Source of the DNA: Actinomycetaceae bacterium
GTDB lineage: Bacteria; Actinomycetota; Actinomycetes; Actinomycetales; Actinomycetaceae
Assembly (NCBI GenBank): GCA_030530685.1
Contig: JAUMUM010000001.1
Coordinates: 373,741-437,740, forward strand
Direction: 5' to 3'
Length of the DNA: 64,000 nucleotides
Made by a program: the position numbers and the translations under genes
In this document: in pieces, positions 35,617 to 44,156 of the stretch
Layout: the number at the start of each line of letters is the position of its first letter
How positions within the stretch are numbered: position 1 is the stretch's first letter
Notes under the pieces: generated by a model
Seen by the model: the letters and a program-made list of their open reading frames with translations, nothing else
Told to the model about the DNA's origin: nothing
The model's database searches: none

Positions 35617-36915
35617 TCACAATGCCCTAACTGCCTGGTAGCCGATCTTGGCGAGCCTGCGGACCTTCATGCCGGAGGCCTTGAAGGCGTCGTATGCCGT
35701 CGGCAGGAGGTGCTTGCGCGGGCTCAGATCGAGGTTGTACACCCCGTGCAAAACGCCCGCGAGCATCTGGCCGATCTCGCCGTACATCTCCTCGTTCTCG
35801 AGGAACTCGGGAGCCTTCGCGTAGGTCTCCATGTCCTTGCCGACGAACGTGGCCCGGTATTCGTCAACGTATCGCTGGAGCGACTCCTGGCCGTAGTCGC
35901 CGGCACTCAGCGCGCGGTCGATCGCCGTGGCGGCGGCCTGCGCCGAGCCGGCCGCCAGGTCCATGCCTCGCACCGTGAACCCGGTATTGAGCGTGAACCC
36001 GGCGGCGTCACCGATGACGACGAGACCGGCGCGCACGAGGTCGTGCTGCATCTGCGCCCCGCCCTCGGCAACGAGGTGGCAGCCGTACTCCAGCAGTTCG
36101 CCCCCATCGAGGAACGGCGCAATGGCGGGGTGGGCAAGGAAGTGATCGTGCAGCTCGGAGGACGCCTCACCCTTGGCGGCGAGGTCGTCGAGCCGGGCCA
36201 CGATCCCAATGGAGACGGACTCCCGGTTCGTGTACATGAACCCGCCGCCACCCACGCCCCTCGTGCAGTCGCCGACGATCGCGTAGGCCGCGCCGTCGTC
36301 GCCGGTCAGGTTGAAGCGGTCGCGAATCTTCTCCTCGCCCAGGTGGATCACGGATTTCACGCCCACCGCGAGGTTCTTCATCGGCTCCTTGGCCCGAATC
36401 CCCTCGTCGCGCGAGATAAAGGAGTTGACGCCGTCGGCAGCCACGACGACGCGACTGCGCAGCTCCTCGTCACCCGCGCGGATACCGACGAAGGCTTCGC
36501 CCTCGCGAATCAGGCCGTCGACCTTGACGCCGGGCATGACCGTCACGCCGGCCTCTTCGGCCTTTTCGGCCAGCCACGGGTCGAGCTTGGCGCGCAGGAC
36601 GGTCACGGCGTTGACCGGCTCGGCCAGGCGCGCATCCCAGTAGTCGACGTTGACGAAGCTCGTCGGATTGAGGAAACTCAGGCAGTTGCGCGTGATGCGC
36701 CGCTCGATCGGGGCCTCGTCGAGGAAATCCGGGAAGATCTCCTGCATGATGCGACAGTAGAACACGCCCCCGGAAAGATTCTTCGAGCCCGGCTCGATGC
36801 CACGTTCGACGAGCAGGACCTCGTGGCCCTGCGACGCCAGCTGGTAGGCACACACCGCACCGGCCACACCCGCCCCGACGACAATGACGTCGAAGTCGTA
36901 GTTGCCTTCGGACAT
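35617..36915 (-). CDS. fixC: Electron-transfer flavoprotein:quinone oxidoreductase FixC
   Basis: This 432-residue FAD protein opens with FDVIVVGAGVAGAVCAYQLA (dinucleotide fold) and has KNLSGGVFYCRIM and VIGDAAGFTLNTGFTVRGMD (second FAD motif), as in FixC of E. coli and nitrogen fixers. It would exchange electrons between the FixAB flavoprotein and membrane quinones, with FixX. It lies four bases after fixB. In this cluster it probably feeds the CaiA-type reductase. Confidence 0.96.
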   Translation of the reverse strand: MSEGNYDFDVIVVGAGVAGAVCAYQLASQGHEVLLVERGIEPGSKNLSGGVFYCRIMQEIFPDFLDEAPIERRITRNCLSFLNPTSFVNVDYWDARLAEPVNAVTVLRAKLDPWLAEKAEEAGVTVMPGVKVDGLIREGEAFVGIRAGDEELRSRVVVAADGVNSFISRDEGIRAKEPMKNLAVGVKSVIHLGEEKIRDRFNLTGDDGAAYAIVGDCTRGVGGGGFMYTNRESVSIGIVARLDDLAAKGEASSELHDHFLAHPAIAPFLDGGELLEYGCHLVAEGGAQMQHDLVRAGLVVIGDAAGFTLNTGFTVRGMDLAAGSAQAAATAIDRALSAGDYGQESLQRYVDEYRATFVGKDMETYAKAPEFLENEEMYGEIGQMLAGVLHGVYNLDLSPRKHLLPTAYDAFKASGMKVRRLAKIGYQAVRAL

Positions 36916-36919
36916 GAGG

Positions 36920-37789
36920 CTACTTCACTTCCTCCGTGAGCGCCGGCAGCACCTCGTACAGGTCACCGACGATGCCGTAGTCGGCCCCTTCGAACATCGG
37001 GGCGTTTTCGTCCGTGTTGATCGCCACGACGACCTTCGACTCGTTCATGCCGACGGTGTGCTGGATCTGCCCGGAGATGCCGACCGCCACGTACAGCTCG
37101 GGGGCGACGACCTGGCCGGAGACGCCGATGTAGCGGTCGACGCTCATCCAGTCGGCGCCTTCCGCCAGCGGACGCGAGCAGCCGAGCTCGGCGCCGATGG
37201 CCCCGGCGAAGTCCTCGGCGATCTTCAGGTCTTCCTGGGCCTTGAAGCCGCGCCCGACAGCGACGATGCGCTTGGCCGAACCGAGGTCGACCTGGCTGGC
37301 GTCGCCCGCGTCCTGGCCGGTGACCTTGGCCTCGAAGACCTCGCCCTCGGCCTGCGTGGCAGCCGGTGCCTCGCCGGAGGCCTCCGCGCCGCCATCGGCC
37401 ACCGCCACGACAGCGGAGTCGAAGGAGACGGTCTCGTGCGTGATGCCTCCGTAGCGGGAGAGCTCGGCCGTTCCGGCGCCAATCGACCTGAGGCCCGTGA
37501 GATACGGGGCCTGCAGCTTGGCGGCCACGGCGCCGGCCAGGACCCGTTCGGCCGGCTTGTTGGCGGCCAGGACGACGTCGCCGGGTTCGGCCGTCACGGC
37601 AGCGGCGACGGCGGGGGCGGCGGCCTCGGCCGGCACGCCGTCGGCGAGGGGGATGTCAACGACGCGGTCCACGCCGGCAACCGGCGTTCCGCCGACCGTC
37701 ACGGCGGTCACCGTTCCGCCAACGGCTCGGCCGTGCTCGACGAGTGCGGCGATCTGGGACTCGACCGCGATGATCCAGGTGTTTGCCAT
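36920..37789 (-). CDS. fixB: Electron transfer flavoprotein alpha subunit FixB
   Basis: This 289-residue FAD-binding subunit has the ETF-alpha C-terminal domain: RIVAVGRGFKAQEDLKIAED, GCSRPLAEGADWMSVDRYIG, VSGQVVAPELYVAVGISGQI, QHTVGMNESKVVVAINTDEN. The ATG at 37789 follows AAAGGA; the longer open frame runs into fixA. The N-terminal half contains an Ala/Glu-rich stretch around residues 125-145 (VADGGAEASGEAPAATQAEG) not usual for the family. It pairs with FixA. Confidence 0.95.
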   Translation of the reverse strand: MANTWIIAVESQIAALVEHGRAVGGTVTAVTVGGTPVAGVDRVVDIPLADGVPAEAAAPAVAAAVTAEPGDVVLAANKPAERVLAGAVAAKLQAPYLTGLRSIGAGTAELSRYGGITHETVSFDSAVVAVADGGAEASGEAPAATQAEGEVFEAKVTGQDAGDASQVDLGSAKRIVAVGRGFKAQEDLKIAEDFAGAIGAELGCSRPLAEGADWMSVDRYIGVSGQVVAPELYVAVGISGQIQHTVGMNESKVVVAINTDENAPMFEGADYGIVGDLYEVLPALTEEVK

Positions 37790-37806
37790 CTCTATGTCCT
37801 TTCCTC

Positions 37807-38559
37807 TCAGAGCACACCGTCGGCGCGGAGCGCGGCCACGAGATCGGCCGCAGCGGAGTCGCCGGTCAGTATCTTGTTCTTGCGGGTCTTCGTCTCCGGC
37901 TTGGCCCGGCCGGTCACGGTCACGCCAGCTTCGACGGGGGCCGCCTCGGCCGTCTCGAAGGGCTTCTTGCCGGAGGCCAGGATGTCCTTCATTGAGGGCA
38001 CCTTGGGGCTGACGGCGTCGGAGGAGGCCGCCACGACGACAGGCCCATCGACCGCGACGGTCCTCCTGCCGCCCGGGACGTTCTGCGTGATCTCGTAGCC
38101 GGAGTCGGTCTTGGCCACGGCCACGACGGACTGGAAGCACGGCCAGCCGAGGAATCCCGCAACGAGGGCGGGCACCATCTTGGCGCCCTCGTCGATCGAC
38201 GAGTCGCCCGCGAGCAGAATGTCCGCTCCGTCGATGCCACCGACGAGCCCGGCCAGCGCCGAGGCGACCTTCGTCAGGTTCCAGGTCTTGGCGTCGTCGT
38301 CGGCGACGACGAGCGCGCGGTCCAGCCCCTTGGACATGGCGTTCTTCTTAGCCATGGAGCTGGCGACGTCCTTGCCGCCGACGCTCACCCCGACGAGCTC
38401 GGTGCCGGCAGCGTCCGCCACATTGCGCCCGAGTTGGATGGCCACGGGATCGTATTCGGAAACGGTGCTCTTCGCTCGCGACCAGTCCACCTGGCCGTCG
38501 GCGCCCACGGATGCATCCTGTGGGTTTGCCGCGTACTTGTACGCAACGACTACAGTCAT
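37807..38559 (-). CDS. fixA: Electron transfer flavoprotein beta subunit FixA
   Basis: This 250-residue ETF-beta subunit has VDWSRAKSTVSEYDPVAIQL, ADILLAGDSSIDEGAKMVPA and an AMP-binding region, as in FixA. It is the first gene of fixABCX. The start at 38559 gives MTVVVAYKYA, the family N-terminus, with AGAGG upstream. A 27-bp palindrome lies 26 bases upstream and the TetR gene diverges, indicating direct repression. Confidence 0.95.
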   Translation of the reverse strand: MTVVVAYKYAANPQDASVGADGQVDWSRAKSTVSEYDPVAIQLGRNVADAAGTELVGVSVGGKDVASSMAKKNAMSKGLDRALVVADDDAKTWNLTKVASALAGLVGGIDGADILLAGDSSIDEGAKMVPALVAGFLGWPCFQSVVAVAKTDSGYEITQNVPGGRRTVAVDGPVVVAASSDAVSPKVPSMKDILASGKKPFETAEAAPVEAGVTVTGRAKPETKTRKNKILTGDSAAADLVAALRADGVL

Positions 38560-38584
38560 GAGAGCCTCTCTATGTGTCGACGGA

Positions 38585-38611
38585 GTTTTCGGACGCATCC
38601 CGTCCGAAAAC
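38585..38611. promoter_or_regulatory. Operator candidate: perfect 11-bp dyad between fixA and tetR
   Basis: GTTTTCGGACG and CGTCCGAAAAC flank a 5-nt centre. The dyad is the most symmetrical non-terminator element in the window and lies in the divergent promoter region of fixABCX and the TetR gene. A smaller palindrome, CTCGAATCGAG, lies at 38628-38638. Confidence 0.7.
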
Positions 38612-38737
38612 GGATCTTCGTTGGTTTCTCGAATCGAGTGGGGATGTCGGCAACATTACCTCCAATGCGCGGGGGCGTGCCGGGACCTTGGGCATTAGGG
38701 AGGTAAGATGGACATGGTTTCATCAAGGAGGATTTTA

Positions 38738-39367
38738 ATGGCAGAAACCAGGCCGCGGACAGTGGGCAGACCCAGGGCCGCCGACGCCGATCGCCGCATC
38801 CTTCAGGCGGCGCTTCAACTCTACGGCGATGCCGGCTGGCACGGCTTCAATATGACGAAGGTGGCCAACCTCGCCGGCGTGGGCAAGTCGTCGATGTACA
38901 CGCGCTGGACCAATCGCGACTGCCTCTTCCTCGACGCCTTCACGACTCTCATCGCCTCACCCGGTCCCATCGGCGGGACCGTCCACGAGGTCCTGCGCAA
39001 CGAGGTCGAGTACCGGATGAGGCTGTACCTCGGACCGCAGGCCAAGGCCGTCAGGCGCGTGTTCGTGGAGATGGCCTCGGAGGAAAACGCGACGATACGC
39101 GCGGCCTACCGGCACACGTACCTCGACCCGATCGCCGAGATCCGCGCCCAGCTCTGGGAGTACAAGATGGCCGGAGCACTGCCGGTCGGCACGTCCGTCG
39201 TACGCCTGCTCGACGCCATTGAGGGCTCTGCGCTCATGCGCGCCTTCTGCCTCGTGCCCGCCGACGTCGAGTGCTTCCTCACCGAGATTGACCAGTACGC
39301 CGAGAACCTCGTGTGCGACCAACTCTACGGGACGGCACCGCGCCGCAACCTCAGGTCGGTCTCCTAA
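38738..39367 (+). CDS. TetR-family transcriptional regulator
   Basis: This 209-residue protein has an N-terminal helix-turn-helix (RRILQAALQLYGDAGWHGFN, then MTKVANLAGVGKSSMYTRWT, then NRDCLFLDAF) and a ligand-binding C-terminal domain. AAGGAGG lies 7 bases before the ATG and TAAGAT (38704-38709) is a likely -10. It diverges from fixA across a perfect dyad and probably represses fixABCX, and perhaps the cai-like operon; the inducer could be an acyl-CoA or the imported substrate (inference). Confidence 0.92.
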   Translation: MAETRPRTVGRPRAADADRRILQAALQLYGDAGWHGFNMTKVANLAGVGKSSMYTRWTNRDCLFLDAFTTLIASPGPIGGTVHEVLRNEVEYRMRLYLGPQAKAVRRVFVEMASEENATIRAAYRHTYLDPIAEIRAQLWEYKMAGALPVGTSVVRLLDAIEGSALMRAFCLVPADVECFLTEIDQYAENLVCDQLYGTAPRRNLRSVS

Positions 39368-39412
39368 GGCCGGCGGGCTCCTGTCCTGTGACACGGCCTC
39401 CACGGACGGGCC

Positions 39413-39443
39413 GCTGCCCGGGCGGGAAGCCTGCTCGGGCAGC
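39413..39443. terminator. Inverted repeat between tetR and the MBL hydrolase
   Basis: GCTGCCCG and CGGGCAGC form a perfect 8-bp stem with a 15-nt loop between convergent genes. Confidence 0.45.
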
Positions 39444-39471
39444 CACTTCCCCGGGCCGGCGGCCTGCGCGC

Positions 39472-40083
39472 TCACGCCAGCCACGGATTGTACGCCCGCT
39501 CGACCTCGATGCGCGAGCGCGGCCCGTGACCGGGAAGGATGACCGTGGCGGGCGGGAATGTCGCCAGGCGCGCACAGCTTTCGCGCATGGCCTGCGCGTC
39601 ACCGCGCAGGAAGTCGGTGCGGCCCACTCCGCCGGCGAAGAGCGTGTCGCCCGTGAACATCAGGCCCGCCCCGTGCAGGCAGATCGACCCGGGCGTGTGG
39701 CCCGGCGTGGCCACGACTCGCAGGCGGTCCTCGCCCCACGAGACGACATCGCCTTCGGCCAGGGCGCGGTCGCAGTGCTCGACGCGGTAGTCGCGCCCCT
39801 CCTCGTCGAAACCCGACAGGTGCGGATCTGCCAGGCCAACGACGTCCCGCTCGCCGATGCTCACTCGGGCGCAGTATCGCTCGACGAGCTCGTTAACCGC
39901 GCCAATATGGTCGCAGTGGCAGTGCGTTAAGACGATGTCGGTGACGTCGGCCTCGCCAATGGCGTCGATGAGGCGCGCGGGCTCGTCGCCGGGGTCGACG
40001 ACAAGCACCTGGCCACCGCTGCGAAGCACGTAGCAATTGGCTCGGTAGCTGCCAACCACGTGCCTTTCGATGCTAAACATCAT
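39472..40083 (-). CDS. MBL-fold metallo-hydrolase (glyoxalase II-like)
   Basis: This 203-residue enzyme has the zinc motif LTHCHCDHIGAV (HxHxDH), TPGHTPGSICLHG, LMFTGDTLFAGGVGRTD and a final LPGHGP, the order seen in the glyoxalase II/ETHE1-like group, which hydrolyses thioesters or similar. GGAGGGAGGA immediately precedes two consecutive ATGs; either may be used. It lies between the fix and cai-like operons, so acyl-thioester hydrolysis for that pathway is possible but unproven. Confidence 0.88.
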   Translation of the reverse strand: MMFSIERHVVGSYRANCYVLRSGGQVLVVDPGDEPARLIDAIGEADVTDIVLTHCHCDHIGAVNELVERYCARVSIGERDVVGLADPHLSGFDEEGRDYRVEHCDRALAEGDVVSWGEDRLRVVATPGHTPGSICLHGAGLMFTGDTLFAGGVGRTDFLRGDAQAMRESCARLATFPPATVILPGHGPRSRIEVERAYNPWLA

Positions 40084-40474
40084 TCCTCCCTCCGTGAACG
40101 GTCGGGCGATCGGCATCTTAAGTCACGCCTCCATCTAAGCGCGAATGCCGCGTGCGATCCTAAGCGCTGGCGAGGGCGGGCAGGTGCCCTCCCTCGCCGG
40201 CCCAAGTCAGGCAGGCCGGCCGCCATTGGCCGCGGCCCGGGCCCGCTGCGATCCACCGTGCCTGATGTCGCCCACTCGCGAACGGATCCGCTGCATCAGC
40301 ACGGTCCGGAGCCCCTTCTCGACCGCCATAGCCTCCTATCCGGCGGTGAGAACCAGATTTTCTGGCGACGAAAATCAGGCTCGTGCGTCGTGTGCGATCA
40401 TCTACCCCTTTGGCCGGTGGCCAGCGGGCCGAGGCGCCCCACGCTCCCCTAAACGCGGGCGCCCGCTCGATGCG
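40084..40474. other. Intergenic region of about 390 bases
   Basis: No gene is supported. CTAAGCGCG near 40135-40143 and CTAAGCGCT at 40160-40168 are similar short repeats. GGCGAGGG (40169-40176) pairs with CCCTCGCC (40191-40198), extendable to 11 bp with one wobble, and may terminate the cai-like operon. The rest is featureless. Confidence 0.4.
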
Positions 40475-41350
40475 TCATCTGTACTCGATGATCCCCCAAT
40501 TCAGATGCGGCTTGGCGCCGGTCGTGTCGTAATCGGCGTCGACCAGCTGGAACCTCAGCTCGCCCTCGGCCACCTTCCACAGCCGGGTCTTGACGGCCGT
40601 GCCTGGGTGCAACGGCGAGGTGATGCGGGTTTTGAAGCGCGTGATGCGCTCGGGCTGCCCGGCGGCGACGAAGGTAATGGCGTGGCGCATGGCGATGCCC
40701 GCGTACGACATGGCGTGCAGGATCGGCCTGGGCTCGCCATTTTCGGCGGCGTAGTCCCAGTCGATGTGCTGCGGGTGGTAGTCGCCGGAGAGCCGGTAGA
40801 TGAGCGCCTGATTGCGCGGGATGCGCTCGAAGAGCTCGCAGTCGGGAGGACCGTCGGGCATGTCGACGATGTCCTTCGGCGGCTTGGGTCCGCCCCAGCC
40901 GCCGTCGTAGATGAGGCAGTCCCACGACTCATTGGTCAGCAGCAGGTTGCCGTCGGAGTCGAAGGTCTCGCCAATGTGCTGGGCGAGCAGGCCGCGACCC
41001 TCGCCGCGGTCGTACAGGCCCTCGAGTTTGACCATCGTCGTCAGGCGGTCGGCCATCTTCGTGATCGGCCTGTGGAACCGGACGTCGAAGCCCCAGTGGA
41101 GCGAGCCGGAATAGTTGTAGCCGTAGTCGATGGTGCGGGTGACCTCGGAGTCGACGATGAGCATCGCGCCGAACATGGGTAGCACCTTGAGCTGCGGGTC
41201 GCGCTCGTCGTGCTCGTTGATGTACTCGAGATCCTCGTGACCGTCGATGCCGGCGCCGCAGCCAAGCGCGAAGAGCTCGAGGTCGCGGAACGTGTAGTCG
41301 CGGATGAATGGCCCGAACGTCTGGCCCACCATCTCAGTCTTGATAGCCAT
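40475..41350 (-). CDS. MaoC-family (hydratase 2-type) enoyl-CoA hydratase/dehydratase
   Basis: This 291-residue protein has two hot-dog halves. The second carries the hydratase 2 pattern in LSGDYHPQHIDWDYA (Asp-x-x-x-x-His) and LHAMSYAGIAMRHAI, and the first has HWGFDVRFHRPI. It resembles the hydratase domain of peroxisomal multifunctional enzyme 2. Its ATG overlaps the caiC stop by 17 bases. In E. coli the corresponding step is done by the crotonase-family CaiD, which is absent here, so I infer that this MaoC protein performs the hydration/dehydration of the CoA intermediate. Confidence 0.85.
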   Translation of the reverse strand: MAIKTEMVGQTFGPFIRDYTFRDLELFALGCGAGIDGHEDLEYINEHDERDPQLKVLPMFGAMLIVDSEVTRTIDYGYNYSGSLHWGFDVRFHRPITKMADRLTTMVKLEGLYDRGEGRGLLAQHIGETFDSDGNLLLTNESWDCLIYDGGWGGPKPPKDIVDMPDGPPDCELFERIPRNQALIYRLSGDYHPQHIDWDYAAENGEPRPILHAMSYAGIAMRHAITFVAAGQPERITRFKTRITSPLHPGTAVKTRLWKVAEGELRFQLVDADYDTTGAKPHLNWGIIEYR

Positions 41351-42848
41351 TGCGATGCCTTTCTCTCAGGCGGTTTCTGTCAATTTTTCCGTACTGGCCG
41401 CGCGGCAGGCTCGCGCGGAACTCGATGATCTCCGGGACCTTGAAGCAGGCGAGGGACCTCGCGGCGAAGGCGCGCAGGCCCGACTTGCTCGGCAGGCGGC
41501 CGGCAGCCGGGACGACGATGGCCTTGACCGCCTCGTCGCGCACCTCGTCGGGCACGCCGATGACCGCGACGTCCGCGACATCCGGATGACTCAGCAGGAC
41601 CCGCTCGATCTCGGCGGCCGAGATATTCTCCCCCGCTCGCTTAATGAGGTCGCCGAGGCGGTCGGTGAAGTACACCCAGCCCTGTTCGTCGACGTACCCG
41701 GCGTCGCCGGTCGAATACCATCCCTCGGCATCGATCGCCGCGGCCGTGGCCTCGGGGTCGTTCCAGTACCCGGCCATGAGCGAGACGCCCGCCCGGCCGC
41801 GGATCTGGATCTGGCCGCACTGCCCGGCCGGCACGGGCTGCCCGCCGCTGCCGGCGATGCGCACCTCGTAGCCCGGGCCTGCCCGCCCGATCGACGGCCA
41901 GCGGCGCGGGCCTGAAGGGTAGTCGGTGATGGAGCCGACGAGCGTCTCCGTCGAGCCGTAGTTGTTGAGCAGACGCACACCGAAACGCTCCTCGAACTGA
42001 CTCTTCTCCCCCTCGGTCAGGGGCAGGAAGTAGTGGACCTCGCGCACGCGGTGGTCGCGCTCTGCCGGGGCGACCGGCTGCCTGAGTAGCGTGCGCACGA
42101 TCATCGCCATCGCCTGGACCAGCGTGGCGTCGTGGCGGCGCACCCGGTCCCACATCGTGCGGGCCGAGTAGCGGCGCTGGAGCACGAGCGTGCACCCGGC
42201 GTGGACGGCCGGAACGAGCGCCGAGAGCTGGAAGTTGACGTGGGTGACGGCCATGCACGTCAGGTAGCGGTCCTCGGGCCGCATGGCGAGCTCCCAGGCA
42301 ACGTAGCGCCCGGAGAAGACCATGTTCGCCTGGGTGATCATCACGCCCTTGGGCGTGGACGTCGTGCCCGACGTGTACATGATCTCGGCCAGGTCGTTCG
42401 GCGCCAGCGGCGGCCGCTGGGAGATCACCGTGGCCTGACGGGGCTTGCGGCGCCCGTAACACTCCAGTGTCAGAACATCGGCGGCGGAGGTGGTCTCCTC
42501 AGCCTCGGTGACGAGCAGCCCGACACCGCATTCGCCGATGATGTGTTCGCGCTCGGGTGGCGTCAACGAGGAGTTGATCGGAACGAGGACGGCCCCGATG
42601 CACGCCAGCGCGAGGAAGCACTCGACGAACTCGACGCGGTTGCACAGCTGCACGGCGACCCTGTCCCCCTTGCCGACGCCGAGCCCGGCCAGGAGATTGG
42701 CCGCGCGGGCGACCTCCCTACCGAATTGGGCGTAGGTGTGGCGCTGGACGCGACCGGTGGCCGGGTCCTCGAAGACGAGGAATTCGGCGTCGGCGCGCGC
42801 GACCACCTGGCTCTCCCAGAGGTCGCGCAAGGTCGTATGCTCTGCCAT
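41334..42848 (-). CDS. caiC: CaiC-like carnitine/crotonobetaine-CoA ligase (AMP-forming)
   Basis: This 504-residue ANL-superfamily ligase has the P-loop-like IMYTSGTTSTPKGVMITQAN, NNYGSTETLVG (A5), GWYSTGDAGYVDEQGWVYF (A7), DRLGDLIKRAGENISAAEIE (A8) and RGQYGKIDRN (A10 Lys). The pattern HRVREVHYFLPLTEGEKSQF and the flanking sequence align well with E. coli CaiC. It activates the substrate as a CoA thioester. The start at 42848 is 5 bases after the caiB stop; the longer frame runs into caiB. Confidence 0.9.
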   Translation of the reverse strand: MAEHTTLRDLWESQVVARADAEFLVFEDPATGRVQRHTYAQFGREVARAANLLAGLGVGKGDRVAVQLCNRVEFVECFLALACIGAVLVPINSSLTPPEREHIIGECGVGLLVTEAEETTSAADVLTLECYGRRKPRQATVISQRPPLAPNDLAEIMYTSGTTSTPKGVMITQANMVFSGRYVAWELAMRPEDRYLTCMAVTHVNFQLSALVPAVHAGCTLVLQRRYSARTMWDRVRRHDATLVQAMAMIVRTLLRQPVAPAERDHRVREVHYFLPLTEGEKSQFEERFGVRLLNNYGSTETLVGSITDYPSGPRRWPSIGRAGPGYEVRIAGSGGQPVPAGQCGQIQIRGRAGVSLMAGYWNDPEATAAAIDAEGWYSTGDAGYVDEQGWVYFTDRLGDLIKRAGENISAAEIERVLLSHPDVADVAVIGVPDEVRDEAVKAIVVPAAGRLPSKSGLRAFAARSLACFKVPEIIEFRASLPRGQYGKIDRNRLRERHRNGYQD

Positions 42849-42853
42849 CCGCG

Positions 42854-44062
42854 TCAATCTCCGAATCTCACGCTGCCCGAGCGCTCGAAGCGCTCCAGGT
42901 CCTCGTCCGTGAAGCCCGCGCGCGTCAGGACGTCGCGCGTGTCGTAGCCCAGCGGTGGCGTCGGCCTCCAGAATCCGCCCGGGTTGCGGGCGAACTTGGG
43001 GAAGGTATTCAGGCCCTTGACGATTTGGCCGCTCGCGTTTTCCCACTCGATGAAGCACTCACGCTGGGCCGCATGATCGGACGCGACGATGTCCTCGAAC
43101 TCGTTGACCACCTGCGCGGCGATCTTGTGGGCCGTGAAGTCGCGCTGGACGTCGGCCTTGTTCTGCGTGAGCAGGTACTCTTCGAGCTTGCGCTGGATGA
43201 GGTCGGCCTTGGGGCCATCGAGCCAGAGCGCGGACGTATCCTCCGGGTACTCCTCGGTGCCCCACAGATCGCCCAGCCCGATCGTCTCCAGCAGATACTT
43301 GTTCTGCGGCACGCCGTAGACGCACAGCCCGATGTACCCGTCCTTGCACGCGTACTCGCCGATGGCGCACAGGTTCTGGTGGCGCGCACCGGGCCGCGGG
43401 TAGGTCACGCCCGCGTTGAGGTAGTCCATCATGTAGTAGGCACCCACGCGCAGGAGCGTCTCGTACATGGCCAGATCGATGCTCTCACCAACCCCGCTCG
43501 CCTTGGCCTTGTGCAGGGCGGCCAGGGCTGCCGAGATGATCATGAGCGAGTTGAAGTAGTCGCCCGAGTAGGGAGCAATGTTCATCGGTTGCTCGGGCGT
43601 GCCGTTCTGCGCGATGATGCCGGCGTAGGCGGCGACCGTCAGGTCGTAGGCGGCACTGCCCACCATGGCCTGATCACCCGTGTGCCCGAAGCCCGAGACG
43701 TGTACGATGACGAGCCGCGGGTTGGCCTGCCACAGCATCTCGTCGGTGATGCCCTTGCGCGCGAACGTCGGGCCCTTGGATGACTCGATGAAGATGTCGG
43801 CGTCGGTCACGAGCCGCAGGAGGATCTCCCTGCCCTCGTCGCTGAAGGGATTCATGGAGATCGAACGCTGGTTGCGCCGCTCCATCTCCTTGACCCACGT
43901 GGTGTCGCGCATGGAGTCGCCGGTCCACGTGTTCTCGATCCACGTGACGTCCGCGCCCCACTCGGACATGATCTCCGCCGCCGTCGGAGCGGCGATCTCC
44001 ACGGCCGAGTAGACGACCTTGACGTCGTCGAGCGGGCCGAACGAGGGCTTGTTCATTTCCAT
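42854..44062 (-). CDS. caiB: CaiB-like CoA transferase (family III)
   Basis: This 402-residue class III CoA-transferase matches CaiB over its full length: FIESSKGPTFARKGITDEML, GESIDLAMYETLLRVGAYYM, and the catalytic Asp in APYSGDYFNSL (E. coli TADYFSGL). It moves CoA between product and incoming substrate, so the cycle runs without net ATP after priming by CaiC. It lies 94 bases after caiA, with GAAAGG near the ATG. The exact substrate (crotonobetaine, butyrobetaine or another trimethylammonium acid) cannot be read from sequence. Confidence 0.9.
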   Translation of the reverse strand: MEMNKPSFGPLDDVKVVYSAVEIAAPTAAEIMSEWGADVTWIENTWTGDSMRDTTWVKEMERRNQRSISMNPFSDEGREILLRLVTDADIFIESSKGPTFARKGITDEMLWQANPRLVIVHVSGFGHTGDQAMVGSAAYDLTVAAYAGIIAQNGTPEQPMNIAPYSGDYFNSLMIISAALAALHKAKASGVGESIDLAMYETLLRVGAYYMMDYLNAGVTYPRPGARHQNLCAIGEYACKDGYIGLCVYGVPQNKYLLETIGLGDLWGTEEYPEDTSALWLDGPKADLIQRKLEEYLLTQNKADVQRDFTAHKIAAQVVNEFEDIVASDHAAQRECFIEWENASGQIVKGLNTFPKFARNPGGFWRPTPPLGYDTRDVLTRAGFTDEDLERFERSGSVRFGD

Positions 44063-44156
44063 GTCTGGCCTTTCTTGTCGTGTCCTAATCGCTCTGGTGA
44101 CCGCTGGGCCGCCGCGGCTCGCCCCGGTTGCGCGAGGCGGCCGCCCGCGGCCGTCC

